This document shows positions 1-6,689 of a stretch of 8,294 nucleotides of DNA, in pieces (the stretch's first letter is position 1; each line of letters begins with the position of its first letter). Both the position numbers and the translations under genes were made by a program. The notes under the pieces are model-generated. The model did no database searches. It worked only from the letters and a program-made list of their open reading frames with translations, and was not told the DNA's origin. The stretch lies in NCBI GenBank assembly GCA_035303885.1, contig DATGRE010000341.1, positions 1 through 8,294 on the forward strand. The letters run 5' to 3'. Source of the stretch: Zeimonas sp035303885 (lineage in GTDB: Bacteria > Pseudomonadota > Gammaproteobacteria > Burkholderiales > Burkholderiaceae_E).

Positions 1-1340
1 TCGCCGCCCGACAACGAGCCGACCGGCGAACGCGCGCGTTCGGGGGCGAAGAGAAACCGTTCCAGATAGCTCATCGCGTGCGTGCGCCGGCCGCCGATCT
101 CGATCCATTCGGAGCCGGGGCTGATCGTCTCGACGAGCGTCGCCGAGTCGTCGAGCTGCGCGCGCAGCTGGTCGAAGTACGCGACCTGCAGGTTGGTGCC
201 GATCTGCACGACACCCGAATCGGGTGCGATCTCGCCGAGCATCAGCCGAAGCAGCGTCGTCTTGCCGGCGCCGTTCGGTCCGACGAGACCGACGCGATCG
301 CCGCGCTGCACGATCGCGTCGAAGTCGCGAACGACGACGCGCTCGCCCCACGCCTTGGTGACGCCGGCGAGCTCGACGACGCGCCTGCCCGAGCGCTCGC
401 TCGCGTCGACCGCGAGGGCTGCCCGCCCGAGCCGTTCGCGCCGGGCGGCTCGCTCGCGCCGCAGCTGCTCGAGCCGTCGAACGCGGCCCTCGTTGCGCGT
501 GCGCCGCGCCTCGACCCCCTTGCGGATCCACGCTTCCTCCTGCGCGAGCAGCTTGTCGAACTTCGCGTCGGCGACGGCCTCGGCGGCGAGCTCGTCGTTC
601 CTGCGGCGCTGGTACTCGGCGAAGCTGCCCGGATACGAACGCAGCCGCCCGCGGTCGAGCTCGACGACGCGCGTGGCGACGCGGTCGAGGAAGCGTCGGT
701 CGTGCGTGACGACGATGAGCGTGCCGCGCCAGGCGACGAGCAGTTCCTCGAGCCAGGTGATCGACTCGATGTCGAGATGGTTGGTCGGCTCGTCGAGCAG
801 CAGCAGCTCGGGTTCGGCGACGAGCGCACGGGCGAGTGCGACGCGCTTGCGCATGCCGCCCGAGAGCTCGGACACGCGGCGCGCGCCGTCGAGTCCGAGC
901 CGCGTGAGCACGTTGTCGATGCGGTGCACGACGGTCCATGCGTCTTCGGCCTCGATGCGCGCCTGCAGCGTGGCCAGGCGCTCGAGCGCCGCTTCGCCCG
1001 ACTGCGTGCCGCGAGCGAGCGCGTCGGCCAGCGTCTCGTATTCGCCGATCAGCTTCGCGTGTCCGGCCAGGCCTTCGGCGACGGCCTCGAAGACGCTGTG
1101 CGACTCGTCGAGCGACGGCTCCTGCGCGACATAGGCGACCGACAGACCGCTGCGGCGCGCGATCTCGCCGTCGTCGAAGGCGATCAGTCCGGCGATGCCG
1201 CGCAGCAGTGACGACTTGCCGCTGCCGTTGCGGCCGATCAGCGCGACGCGTTCGCCGGCTTCGATCGAGAAATCGACGCCACGCAACAGCGCGACGTGCC
1301 CGTAGGCGAGATCGACGTCGCGCAGCGTCAGCAGCGACAT
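1..1340 (-). CDS. uup: ABC-F family ATPase, Uup-like (C-terminal part lies beyond the window)
   Basis: The start is ATG at 1340 and 446 codons are visible, against about 600-650 for Uup proteins. It shows two ABC cassettes in one chain with no membrane segment, which defines the ABC-F class. Cassette 1 has Walker A GRNGSGKS (residues 36-43), signature LSGGM (159-163), Walker B with LLLLDEPTNHLD (179-190) and switch His in VTHD (211-214). A charged Arg/Glu-rich linker spans about 245-310. Cassette 2 has Walker A GPNGAGKT (354-361), and the Uup/EttA-like SYLERFLF stretch lies at 424-431. The visible part stops inside the second signature (LSGG). ABC-F proteins act on ribosomes in the cytoplasm, and Uup is linked to ribosome function and to transposon excision frequency in E. 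coli. The Uup label rests on the SYLxxFLF region and the long linker; the Uup C-terminal coiled coil cannot be seen. The gene begins 13 nt after the argG stop, so co-transcription is likely. Confidence 0.92.
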   Translation of the reverse strand, partial: MSLLTLRDVDLAYGHVALLRGVDFSIEAGERVALIGRNGSGKSSLLRGIAGLIAFDDGEIARRSGLSVAYVAQEPSLDESHSVFEAVAEGLAGHAKLIGEYETLADALARGTQSGEAALERLATLQARIEAEDAWTVVHRIDNVLTRLGLDGARRVSELSGGMRKRVALARALVAEPELLLLDEPTNHLDIESITWLEELLVAWRGTLIVVTHDRRFLDRVATRVVELDRGRLRSYPGSFAEYQRRRNDELAAEAVADAKFDKLLAQEEAWIRKGVEARRTRNEGRVRRLEQLRRERAARRERLGRAALAVDASERSGRRVVELAGVTKAWGERVVVRDFDAIVQRGDRVGLVGPNGAGKTTLLRLMLGEIAPDSGVVQIGTNLQVAYFDQLRAQLDDSATLVETISPGSEWIEIGGRRTHAMSYLERFLFAPERARSPVGSLSGG

Positions 1341-1353
1341 CGCTTCATCGCGT

Positions 1354-2724
<1,371 letters not shown>

Positions 2725-2757
2725 TTGTGCGCCGCCGTGTGCAGTGAAAAACCGTCG

Positions 2758-2763
2758 ATTATA
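2758..2763 (-). promoter_or_regulatory. Putative -10 element of the argG-uup promoter
   Basis: The minus strand reads TATAAT, a perfect sigma-70 -10 hexamer in otherwise very GC-rich DNA. Its downstream edge is 33 nt before the argG ATG, giving a predicted leader of about 27 nt. No good -35 hexamer is seen 16-18 nt upstream; the DNA there is polypyrimidine on the minus strand. There is no extended -10 TG. The call rests on the hexamer and its position only. Confidence 0.45.
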
Positions 2764-2798
2764 AGGTGGAGGGGAAGGGGTGAAGGGTGCGCACGGAC

Positions 2799-2899
2799 GT
2801 CCCGCATTCCGGGGTCTGGCTTCGTGCGAGTGCGTCGGGGCCTCGAAGTGGCGGTTTTCGTGCGTTTCGGCTCGCGCAAACCTCGGCGTGCAGCGAATC
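2799..2899 (+). repeat. Dispersed repeat A, copy 1
   Basis: It aligns with 4154-4256 in the same orientation over about 100 bp, with roughly four in five positions identical by hand alignment and a few 1-bp indels. Shared blocks include GTCCCGCAT at the left end, TCGTGCGAGT, TTTCGTGCG, TTCGGCTCGCG and AGCGAATC at the right end. The indels change the reading frame, which argues against a conserved protein. It lies just upstream of the argG -10 hexamer and runs directly into repeat B copy 1. Confidence 0.75.
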
Positions 2900-3051
2900 C
2901 GGGTTTGACCACGTTTGCGTGGACAGGTTGGCGTTTTCGTCTTCAAGGCGGTTCGGGTTGCTGTGCCGCACACTTGTCCACCGGTAGCGTGGCGCATGCC
3001 ATGAGGACGCCGCCGGCTCTTCGACGCGCTGGGTGCAACCCGCGGTTCTCG
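2898..3051 (+). repeat. Dispersed repeat B, copy 1
   Basis: It aligns with 3384-3581 in the same orientation. The best block is the first 70 bp (TTGACC, CGTGGAC, TTGGCGTTTTCG, AGGCGGTTCG, GTTGCTG, GCCGCA), then the inverted-repeat core beginning TTGTCCACCGG, then a distal block around TTCGACGCG and GGTTCTCG. Relative to copy 2 it lacks about 35 bp before the inverted repeat and about 14 bp at the end of it. The left end carries a small hairpin, CCACG-TTTG-CGTGG. Confidence 0.72.
2974..3016. repeat. Inverted repeat H1 (degenerate) inside repeat B copy 1
   Basis: The left arm TTGTCCACCGGTAGCGT (2974-2990) is nearly identical to the left arm of H2. The inner stem GGC-GCAT-GCC is kept. The right arm survives only as ACGCCGCCGG (3007-3016); the outer part that pairs with TTGTCCA is missing. 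It looks like a decayed version of the palindrome intact at 3494-3543. Confidence 0.6.
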
Positions 3052-3068
3052 GCACGGGCTGCAGCGGT

Positions 3069-3260
3069 GGTGCCTCTCTGCGCGGGCGGGGCGCCGGGTC
3101 TCGCATGCCGCCGGCTCCGCAGGTGCGTCTCCGCGCGGGCGGGACGCCGAGGCGGCGGTGCGCTGCGTGGCGGCGTGGAGGCGGTGTGCCGCGTGGTGGG
3201 ACCGAGGCCGCGGTACGCCGTGCCGCGGGACCGAGCCCGCTGGTACGCCACGTCGGCCGG
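3069..3260 (+). repeat. Degenerate GC-rich direct repeats
   Basis: Two kinds of imperfect duplication are visible. A unit starting GGTGC at 3069 (GGTGCCTCTCTGCGCGGGCG) recurs at 3122 (GGTGCGTCTCCGCGCGGGCG), a period of 53 bp. A second unit of 29-30 bp recurs at about 3182, 3211 and 3241, with shared GGTRYGCC and GGGACCGAG elements. Both are imperfect and could be slippage products in very GC-rich DNA. Confidence 0.5.
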
Positions 3261-3315
3261 CAACGTCCCGAAAAGCGGGCGATTCGCCGCATGCTCGGGG
3301 CGGCTCGCGTCCGAT

Positions 3316-3351
3316 GTCCCGATCGCCGGGCATTTCTCCCCATGAAAGTAC
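3316..3351 (+). repeat. Partial copy of repeat A (A3)
   Basis: The first part of repeat A is recognisable: GTCCCG, then ATC-CCGGGC, a T-rich block and a GAAAGTAC end that aligns with GCGAGTAC of copy 2. The rest of the repeat is absent; 32 bp further on, repeat B copy 2 starts. The A-then-B order therefore matches 2799-3051, suggesting a duplicated composite unit. Confidence 0.45.
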
Positions 3352-3383
3352 TTGCGTGCCGATAAACGCCCGGAGAACGGGAG

Positions 3384-3581
3384 TTCGGGCTTGACCCGTT
3401 TCCGTGGACGGATTGGCGTTTTCGCCTTCGAGGCGGTTCGAGTTGCTGCGCCGCAGACGAGTCGCTGCGCAGACGTGCCCCTGCGCCGCGGAATTGTCCA
3501 CCGGCGGCGTGGCGCACGCCACGCAGACGCCGCCGGTGGGCAAGTCGTGTTCGACGCGTGGGTGCGACGTGTGGTTCTCGC
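3384..3581 (+). repeat. Dispersed repeat B, copy 2
   Basis: This is the longer copy of repeat B (compare 2898-3051). Between the left block and the inverted repeat it carries extra sequence made of short duplications: GCTGCGCCGCAGACG at 3445, GCTGCGCAGACG at 3464 and CTGCGCCGCG at 3481. It contains the best-preserved inverted repeat of the region, H2. Confidence 0.72.
3494..3543. repeat. Inverted repeat H2, long near-perfect palindrome
   Basis: The left arm TTGTCCACCGGCGGCGT (3494-3510) is complementary to the right arm ACGCCGCCGGTGGGCAA (3527-3543) at 16 of 17 positions. The exception is a T opposite G, which would wobble-pair in RNA. The 16-nt centre contains GTGGC-GCAC-GCCAC, so the loop can fold further. 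There is no T-run next to it, so it is not a typical intrinsic terminator. Size and location between genes resemble REP-type palindromes. Confidence 0.8.
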
Positions 3582-3738
3582 GGTTCCCGCGGTTCTCGTT
3601 CTGGTGGCTCCTTTCGAAGTTTCCGGCGAGCGATAGCCCAAGGCGCCATGGTGCCGGCGTGGGCCGTACCAACTCTCGATGGAGGGAAACAGCGGAACAG
3701 CGCAGTCGCCCCTGGGGCTCCCGGCTGAGCGCTTCCTT

Positions 3739-3767
3739 GCCGGGTAGGCCTACCGGCGTTGCGCCGG
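3739..3767. repeat. Palindrome cluster beside the transposase fragment
   Basis: GGTAGGCCTACC (3743-3754) is a perfect 12-bp palindrome. Allowing one bulged G, it extends to GCCG/CGGC arms. It overlaps CCGGCG-TTG-CGCCGG (3753-3767), a perfect 6-bp stem. The cluster ends 14 nt before the first residues that look like IS256-family transposase. Confidence 0.6.
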
Positions 3768-3780
3768 CGTGTGGCGGGGA

Positions 3781-3876
3781 TTCGACGACGTGAAGACGCG
3801 CGGCGTCGACGACATCCGGATCGCCGTCACCGACGACTTGAAGGGCAGTGGCGAGGCGCTCGAAGCGGTGTTCTTC
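3781..3876 (+). pseudogene. Fragment of an IS256-family (mutator-type) transposase
   Basis: One frame reads FDDVKTRGVDDIRIAVTDD followed by LKGSGEALEAVFF. This matches the well-known IS256-family segment of the form L-K-x-RGV-x-D-I-L-I-A-V-x-DGLKG-x-x-EAI-x-AVFP, which contains the second catalytic aspartate. Here that Asp is in AVTDDLKG. About 32 residues are recognisable, against about 400 for a whole transposase. The same frame has a stop (TAG at 3745) shortly upstream. After 3876 the frame no longer resembles the family (the expected TCIVHLIRNSL is missing). No terminal inverted repeats of a complete element are visible. It is a dead remnant. Confidence 0.7.
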
Positions 3877-4042
3877 GGCGCACTTCCAGTGACGACGTGG
3901 CGAACGAGCCGGCCGGCGCTGCGAAACACCACCGCCGATTGGGTACGGCCGGCGATCCGGCGCGGGGCGATGTGAACGAGTTCGCGATGCCCCACGGCGA
4001 TCGATGCACCAGACCCGCCTCCCTATTAAGATGCGGCCCCGA

Positions 4043-4096
4043 CTTGCCCACCGCGGCGGTCGTTCGTCGCAAGCGACGCCTGCCGCCGTGGACAAG
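4043..4096. repeat. Inverted repeat H3, opposite orientation to H2
   Basis: The left arm CTTGCCCACCGCGGCGG (4043-4059) pairs imperfectly with TGCCGCCGTGGACAAG (4081-4096). The outer nine bases CTTGCCCAC match GTGGACAAG with one mismatch. The centre holds a perfect CGTCGC-AA-GCGACG stem (4065-4078). The TTGTCC-type end is on the right and the TTGCCC-type end on the left, so the element is inverted relative to H1 and H2. It is not embedded in a recognisable repeat B. Confidence 0.65.
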
Positions 4097-4153
4097 CCTC
4101 GGAGCGGCCTCTCACACGAAAAAGGCGGATCCCTGCTCGCTTCGGGCGCCGGA

Positions 4154-4256
4154 GTCCCGCATCCCGGGCGTTTTGCCTCGTGCGAGTACGGTCGCGCCCT
4201 CGCAGTGTCGCCTTTCGTGCGCTTCGGCTCGCGTAAACCGCAGCGTGAAGCGAATC
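4154..4256 (+). repeat. Dispersed repeat A, copy 2
   Basis: It is the partner of 2799-2899 in the same orientation. It keeps the GTCCCGCAT left end, TCGTGCGAGT, TTTCGTGCG, TTCGGCTCGCG and AGCGAATC blocks. The DNA beyond its right end (GGCAGGCGTTTTCCGC) only faintly resembles repeat B (GTTGGCGTTTTCG). It lies about 155 bp beyond the sensor kinase stop codon. Confidence 0.75.
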
Positions 4257-4333
4257 GCACGAACGGCAGGCGTTTTCCGCTGGGTCGCCGTGGCGAGCGG
4301 AGCCCGGCCGCCGGCTGCCGGGAACATCCCCGC

Positions 4334-4384
4334 GCCCCGACCCGCGGTCGAGGTTTCCGCGCCCGGCCCGCGGTCGAGGCTTCC
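4334..4384 (+). repeat. Short tandem duplication downstream of the sensor kinase
   Basis: Two adjacent copies of a unit of about 24-27 bp share CCCGCGGTCGAGG-Y-TTCC (4341-4358 and 4368-4384). Copy 1 starts GCCCCGA and copy 2 GCCCGG. No function is apparent. Confidence 0.6.
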
Positions 4385-4413
4385 CCCCTTCTCCCTTCCC
4401 CCTTCTCTTCCTC
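4380..4413. other. Uninterrupted 34-nt polypyrimidine/polypurine tract
   Basis: The plus strand has only C and T from 4380 to 4413, so the minus-strand mRNA carries a purine-only run of G and A. It begins within the sensor kinase stop codon (its second base) and runs into the 3' untranslated region. There is no hairpin followed by a T-run, so an intrinsic terminator is not supported. Confidence 0.7.
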
Positions 4414-5881
4414 AAGCCGGCAGCTCGATGAAAAACGTCGATCCCCGGCCCGGTTCGCTGCGCAGTCCCGCGCGTCCGCCGTGCAGCTCCGCGACGCGGC
4501 GCACGATGGCGAGCCCCAGTCCCGAGCTGCCGCGCCGTTCCCGATGGCGGCTCGCCTGGTAGAAGCGCTCGAAGATCCACGGTTGGTCCTCGACGGCGAC
4601 GCCGGGGCCGTCGTCGTCGACTTCGATGCGCACCGCGCCCTCGCTTCGCACGGCGCGCACCCGGACGCCGCCGCCCGACGGCGTGACCCGCAGCGCGTTG
4701 TCGAGCAGGTTCGACAGCGCGCGCTCGACGAGCGCCGCATCGGCGCGGGTGAGCGGCAGCCCGTCGGGATAGTCGACGTCGAGCGTGACCTCGGCCTGCT
4801 GCGCGATGGCCGCGAAGCGCTGCACGACGTCGTCGGCGAGCTCGCCGATCGCGATCGGTTCGGGTTGCGGGCGAAAGTCGGGATCGTCCAGGCTGGCCAG
4901 GTCGGCGAGCGTGTCGGTGAGCCGGCGCAGCTGCTGCGCATTGTTGGCGGCGCGCGCGAGCAGGTGCTGCTGCGTCTCGGGCGACAGCGTGTCCTGCTTG
5001 AGGCGGATCGTCTCGAGCTGTCCGATCAGCGCGGTGAGCGGGGTGCGCAGATCGTGCGAGACGCTGGCCACCATCTCGCGGCGCTTGGCGTCGACGGTGC
5101 GCACGCGCTTGGTTTCCTCGCCGAGCCGGTCGAAGGCTTCGCGGAAGGTGCGGCCGAGCTGGCCGATTTCGTCGTCGCGCTCGCTGTCGGGGAAGAAGCC
5201 CTCGCGCAGCGCGTCGGAGAAGCCCGAATTGCGAACCCGCTCCACGGCGCGAGTGAGGGCCGTGAGCGGGCGGGTGAGCAGCGAGATCATCGCGATCGTC
5301 AACAGCGAGCCGATGCCGATCGTCAGCAGTGCGACGGCGGCGGCCGTGCGGAACGCGTAGTTCTCGAGCATCTCGGGCATCGCCGTCTCGAAGCTCGCCT
5401 GGCGCGCGACGACGTACAGCCATCCGCGCACGGCTCCGTCGTGGAGCACCGGCTGGCCCGCGACGAGCGATCGCACGCCCGGAAAGTCGGGGTCGTCGGA
5501 GACGGCGGGCGCTTCCGTGTCGGTTCGCATCGCCTGCTCGAGCGGCGCGAGGTCGACGCGATAGTCGGGCGGAAACGCCTGGCGCTGCCCGGAGCTCGCC
5601 AGCACGCGTCCCTCGCGATCGAGCAGATACAGGCCGGTGTGCGGCGTGTAGAGGGTGTACTGGCGCAGCCTCGCGCCGAAGCCGGGCGGATCGGCGAGAT
5701 AGTCGCGCCAGAGCTCGGGATGCGTCTGGACGATGCGCTGCACGAAGACGCGGCTCTTCGCGTACATCCAGTCGTTGTAGTACTGGCGCACCGACGCGTG
5801 CATCACGATCGCGAGCAGGGCCGCCATCACCAGCCCGAAGCCGGTGACGAGCAGCAGCACGCGCGTGCGCAGCGATCTCAC
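4412..5881 (-). CDS. Membrane sensor histidine kinase (HAMP-HisKA-HATPase)
   Basis: The protein is 489 residues from GTG at 5881, a start that overlaps the response regulator stop in a GTGA arrangement and places TM1 at the N-terminus. TM1 is at about 7-27, a periplasmic sensor region at about 28-175 (with a PAS/Cache-like GLYLLDREGRVLASSG stretch at 83-98), TM2 at about 178-202 and HAMP at about 203-260. HisKA has VSHDLRTPLTAL with the phosphoacceptor His276. The ATPase domain has the N box NLLDNALRVT (391-400), the G1 box VDDDGPGV (421-428) and the G2 box GSSGLGLAIV (451-460). It should autophosphorylate on His276 and pass phosphate to Asp53 of the upstream-encoded regulator. The signal sensed cannot be told, and I assign no family member name. 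Spacing shows translational coupling with the regulator. Confidence 0.95.
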   Translation of the reverse strand: MRSLRTRVLLLVTGFGLVMAALLAIVMHASVRQYYNDWMYAKSRVFVQRIVQTHPELWRDYLADPPGFGARLRQYTLYTPHTGLYLLDREGRVLASSGQRQAFPPDYRVDLAPLEQAMRTDTEAPAVSDDPDFPGVRSLVAGQPVLHDGAVRGWLYVVARQASFETAMPEMLENYAFRTAAAVALLTIGIGSLLTIAMISLLTRPLTALTRAVERVRNSGFSDALREGFFPDSERDDEIGQLGRTFREAFDRLGEETKRVRTVDAKRREMVASVSHDLRTPLTALIGQLETIRLKQDTLSPETQQHLLARAANNAQQLRRLTDTLADLASLDDPDFRPQPEPIAIGELADDVVQRFAAIAQQAEVTLDVDYPDGLPLTRADAALVERALSNLLDNALRVTPSGGGVRVRAVRSEGAVRIEVDDDGPGVAVEDQPWIFERFYQASRHRERRGSSGLGLAIVRRVAELHGGRAGLRSEPGRGSTFFIELPA

Positions 5882-6591
5882 GACCGGTTCGCGAAGCGGT
5901 AGCCGACTCCCCGTACGGTGAGCACGTAGCGCGGCCGGGCCGGGTCGGCTTCGATCTTCCCGCGCAGACGGTTGATGTGCGTGTTGACCGTGTGCTCGTA
6001 GCCTTCGAAGGTCGTTCCCCAGACGGCGTCGAGCAGCTGCAGCCGGGTGAAGGCGCGTCCGGGATTTCGCGCGAAGTGCACGAGCAGGTCGAATTCCTTC
6101 GCGGTGAGCGCCACCGGCCGGCCGGCCAGGCGAACCTCGCGGCTCGCGCAATCGATCTGCAGCTCGTCGAAGTCGATCTGCTCGGCGCCGCCCTCGGTGG
6201 TCGGCTGTGCGGTCGGCGTGTGCATCTCGAGCCGGCGCAGCATCGCCTTCACGCGCGCCTGCAGCTCCGGGATCGAGAACGGTTTGGTGAGATAGTCGTC
6301 GGCGCCGAGCTCGAGACCGAGCACGCGATCGAGCTCGGTGGAGCGCGCGGTGAGCATCAGCACCGGCGTGGCGACGCGGTTCATCCGCAGCGCGCGCACG
6401 ATGTCGAGCCCGTCGCGCGACGGCAGCATGACGTCGAGCACGACGAGATCGTAGCGGCCGGAGCTAGCCGCTTCGTAGCCGGCCGCACCGTCGTGCACGC
6501 AGTCGACCTGCAGGGCGAGGTCGCGCAGATGCATCGCGATCAGCTCGGCGATGTCCGACTGGTCCTCCACGACGAGGATGCGCTTCTCCAT
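5878..6591 (-). CDS. OmpR/PhoB-family response regulator
   Basis: The protein is 237 residues from ATG at 6591 (MEKRILVVEDQSD). The receiver domain (about 4-116) has the acidic pair E9/D10, phosphoacceptor Asp53 in VVLDVMLPSRDG, Thr81 and Lys103 in LTKPF. The linker is at about 117-137. The winged-helix DNA-binding domain (about 138-234) has LTAKEFDLLVHFARNPGRAF, then VNTHINRLRGKIE in the recognition helix and RGVGYRF in the wing. It is a cytoplasmic transcription factor activated by phosphorylation, and its partner is the kinase just downstream. No strong Shine-Dalgarno is present; GGA lies 5-7 nt before ATG. An extended -10-like element sits almost on the start codon. Three 11-bp-spaced repeats 62-90 bp upstream are a plausible autoregulatory site. 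Confidence 0.96.
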   Translation of the reverse strand: MEKRILVVEDQSDIAELIAMHLRDLALQVDCVHDGAAGYEAASSGRYDLVVLDVMLPSRDGLDIVRALRMNRVATPVLMLTARSTELDRVLGLELGADDYLTKPFSIPELQARVKAMLRRLEMHTPTAQPTTEGGAEQIDFDELQIDCASREVRLAGRPVALTAKEFDLLVHFARNPGRAFTRLQLLDAVWGTTFEGYEHTVNTHINRLRGKIEADPARPRYVLTVRGVGYRFANRS

Positions 6592-6597
6592 CGATCC

Positions 6598-6606
6598 AGA
6601 ATAGCA
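6598..6606 (-). promoter_or_regulatory. Possible extended -10 element for the response regulator operon
   Basis: The minus strand reads TGC-TATTCT, an extended -10 with four of six consensus bases. It ends only 6 nt before the ATG, so transcription from it would start at or next to the A of ATG and give a leaderless mRNA. No good -35 is seen at 16-18 nt. It may be chance; a more distal promoter activated at the 11-bp repeats is the alternative. Confidence 0.3.
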
Positions 6607-6652
6607 AAGGGCGGCCCGGGTCGGCACGCCGGATGCGGGGCCGAAACCGCGC

Positions 6653-6681
6653 CGTGATCGAATCGTGATCCGGGCGCGATC
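6653..6681. promoter_or_regulatory. Putative OmpR/PhoB-type operator: three 7-bp direct repeats at 11-bp spacing
   Basis: CGTGATC occurs at 6653-6659 and again at 6664-6670, followed by CGCGATC at 6675-6681, each exactly 11 bp apart (spacers GAAT and CGGG). Flanking positions in phase (6642 and 6686) match only weakly. Tandem 11-bp direct repeats are the known target geometry of OmpR/PhoB-family winged-helix regulators, and such a regulator gene starts 61 bp away. The site ends 8 bp before the ECF sigma start on the other side, so one site could control both operons. Binding is inferred, not shown. Confidence 0.55.
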
Positions 6682-6689
6682 CGGCACGG

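Larger units (their letters stand above)
2725..4411. other. Repeat-rich region without a convincing gene, between argG and the sensor kinase
   Basis: About 1.7 kb separates the argG start from the sensor kinase stop. Long open frames exist on both strands, but they have no recognisable domains and no consistent start, and they run across repeat copies and indels, as expected for stop-poor GC-rich DNA. The region holds repeat A (about 2799-2899, 3316-3351, 4154-4256), repeat B (2898-3051, 3384-3581), three long inverted repeats (2974-3016, 3494-3543, 4043-4096), degenerate GC-rich direct repeats (3069-3260), a palindrome cluster (3739-3767) and an IS256-type transposase fragment (3781-3876). 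The stretches 3582-3738 and 3877-4042 show nothing I can name. Confidence 0.8.

Noticed and set aside
78..1211. Long open frames on the plus strand opposite uup
   Set aside because: They are antisense shadows: the minus-strand frame carries unmistakable ABC-F motifs, while the plus-strand translations are Arg/Ala/Asp-rich without domains.
2799..4256. Possible CRISPR array in the repeat-rich region
   Set aside because: The repeats are about 100-200 bp, few, diverged and irregularly spaced, and one palindrome is inverted. There is no short repeat with regular spacers and no cas gene.
4303..4318. Hairpin CCCGGC-N8-GCCGGG downstream of the sensor kinase as a terminator
   Set aside because: There is no T-run on either side in the direction of transcription, and such stems are common by chance at this GC content.
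2725..4411. tRNA or other structured RNA gene in the long gene-free region
   Set aside because: No cloverleaf with a CCA or T-loop sequence was recognised. The palindromes are better explained as repeat elements.
4004..5902. A 632-codon open frame on the plus strand opposite the sensor kinase, and another opposite the regulator (5977-6657)
   Set aside because: The minus strand carries complete kinase and regulator domains with canonical motifs. The plus-strand products have none.
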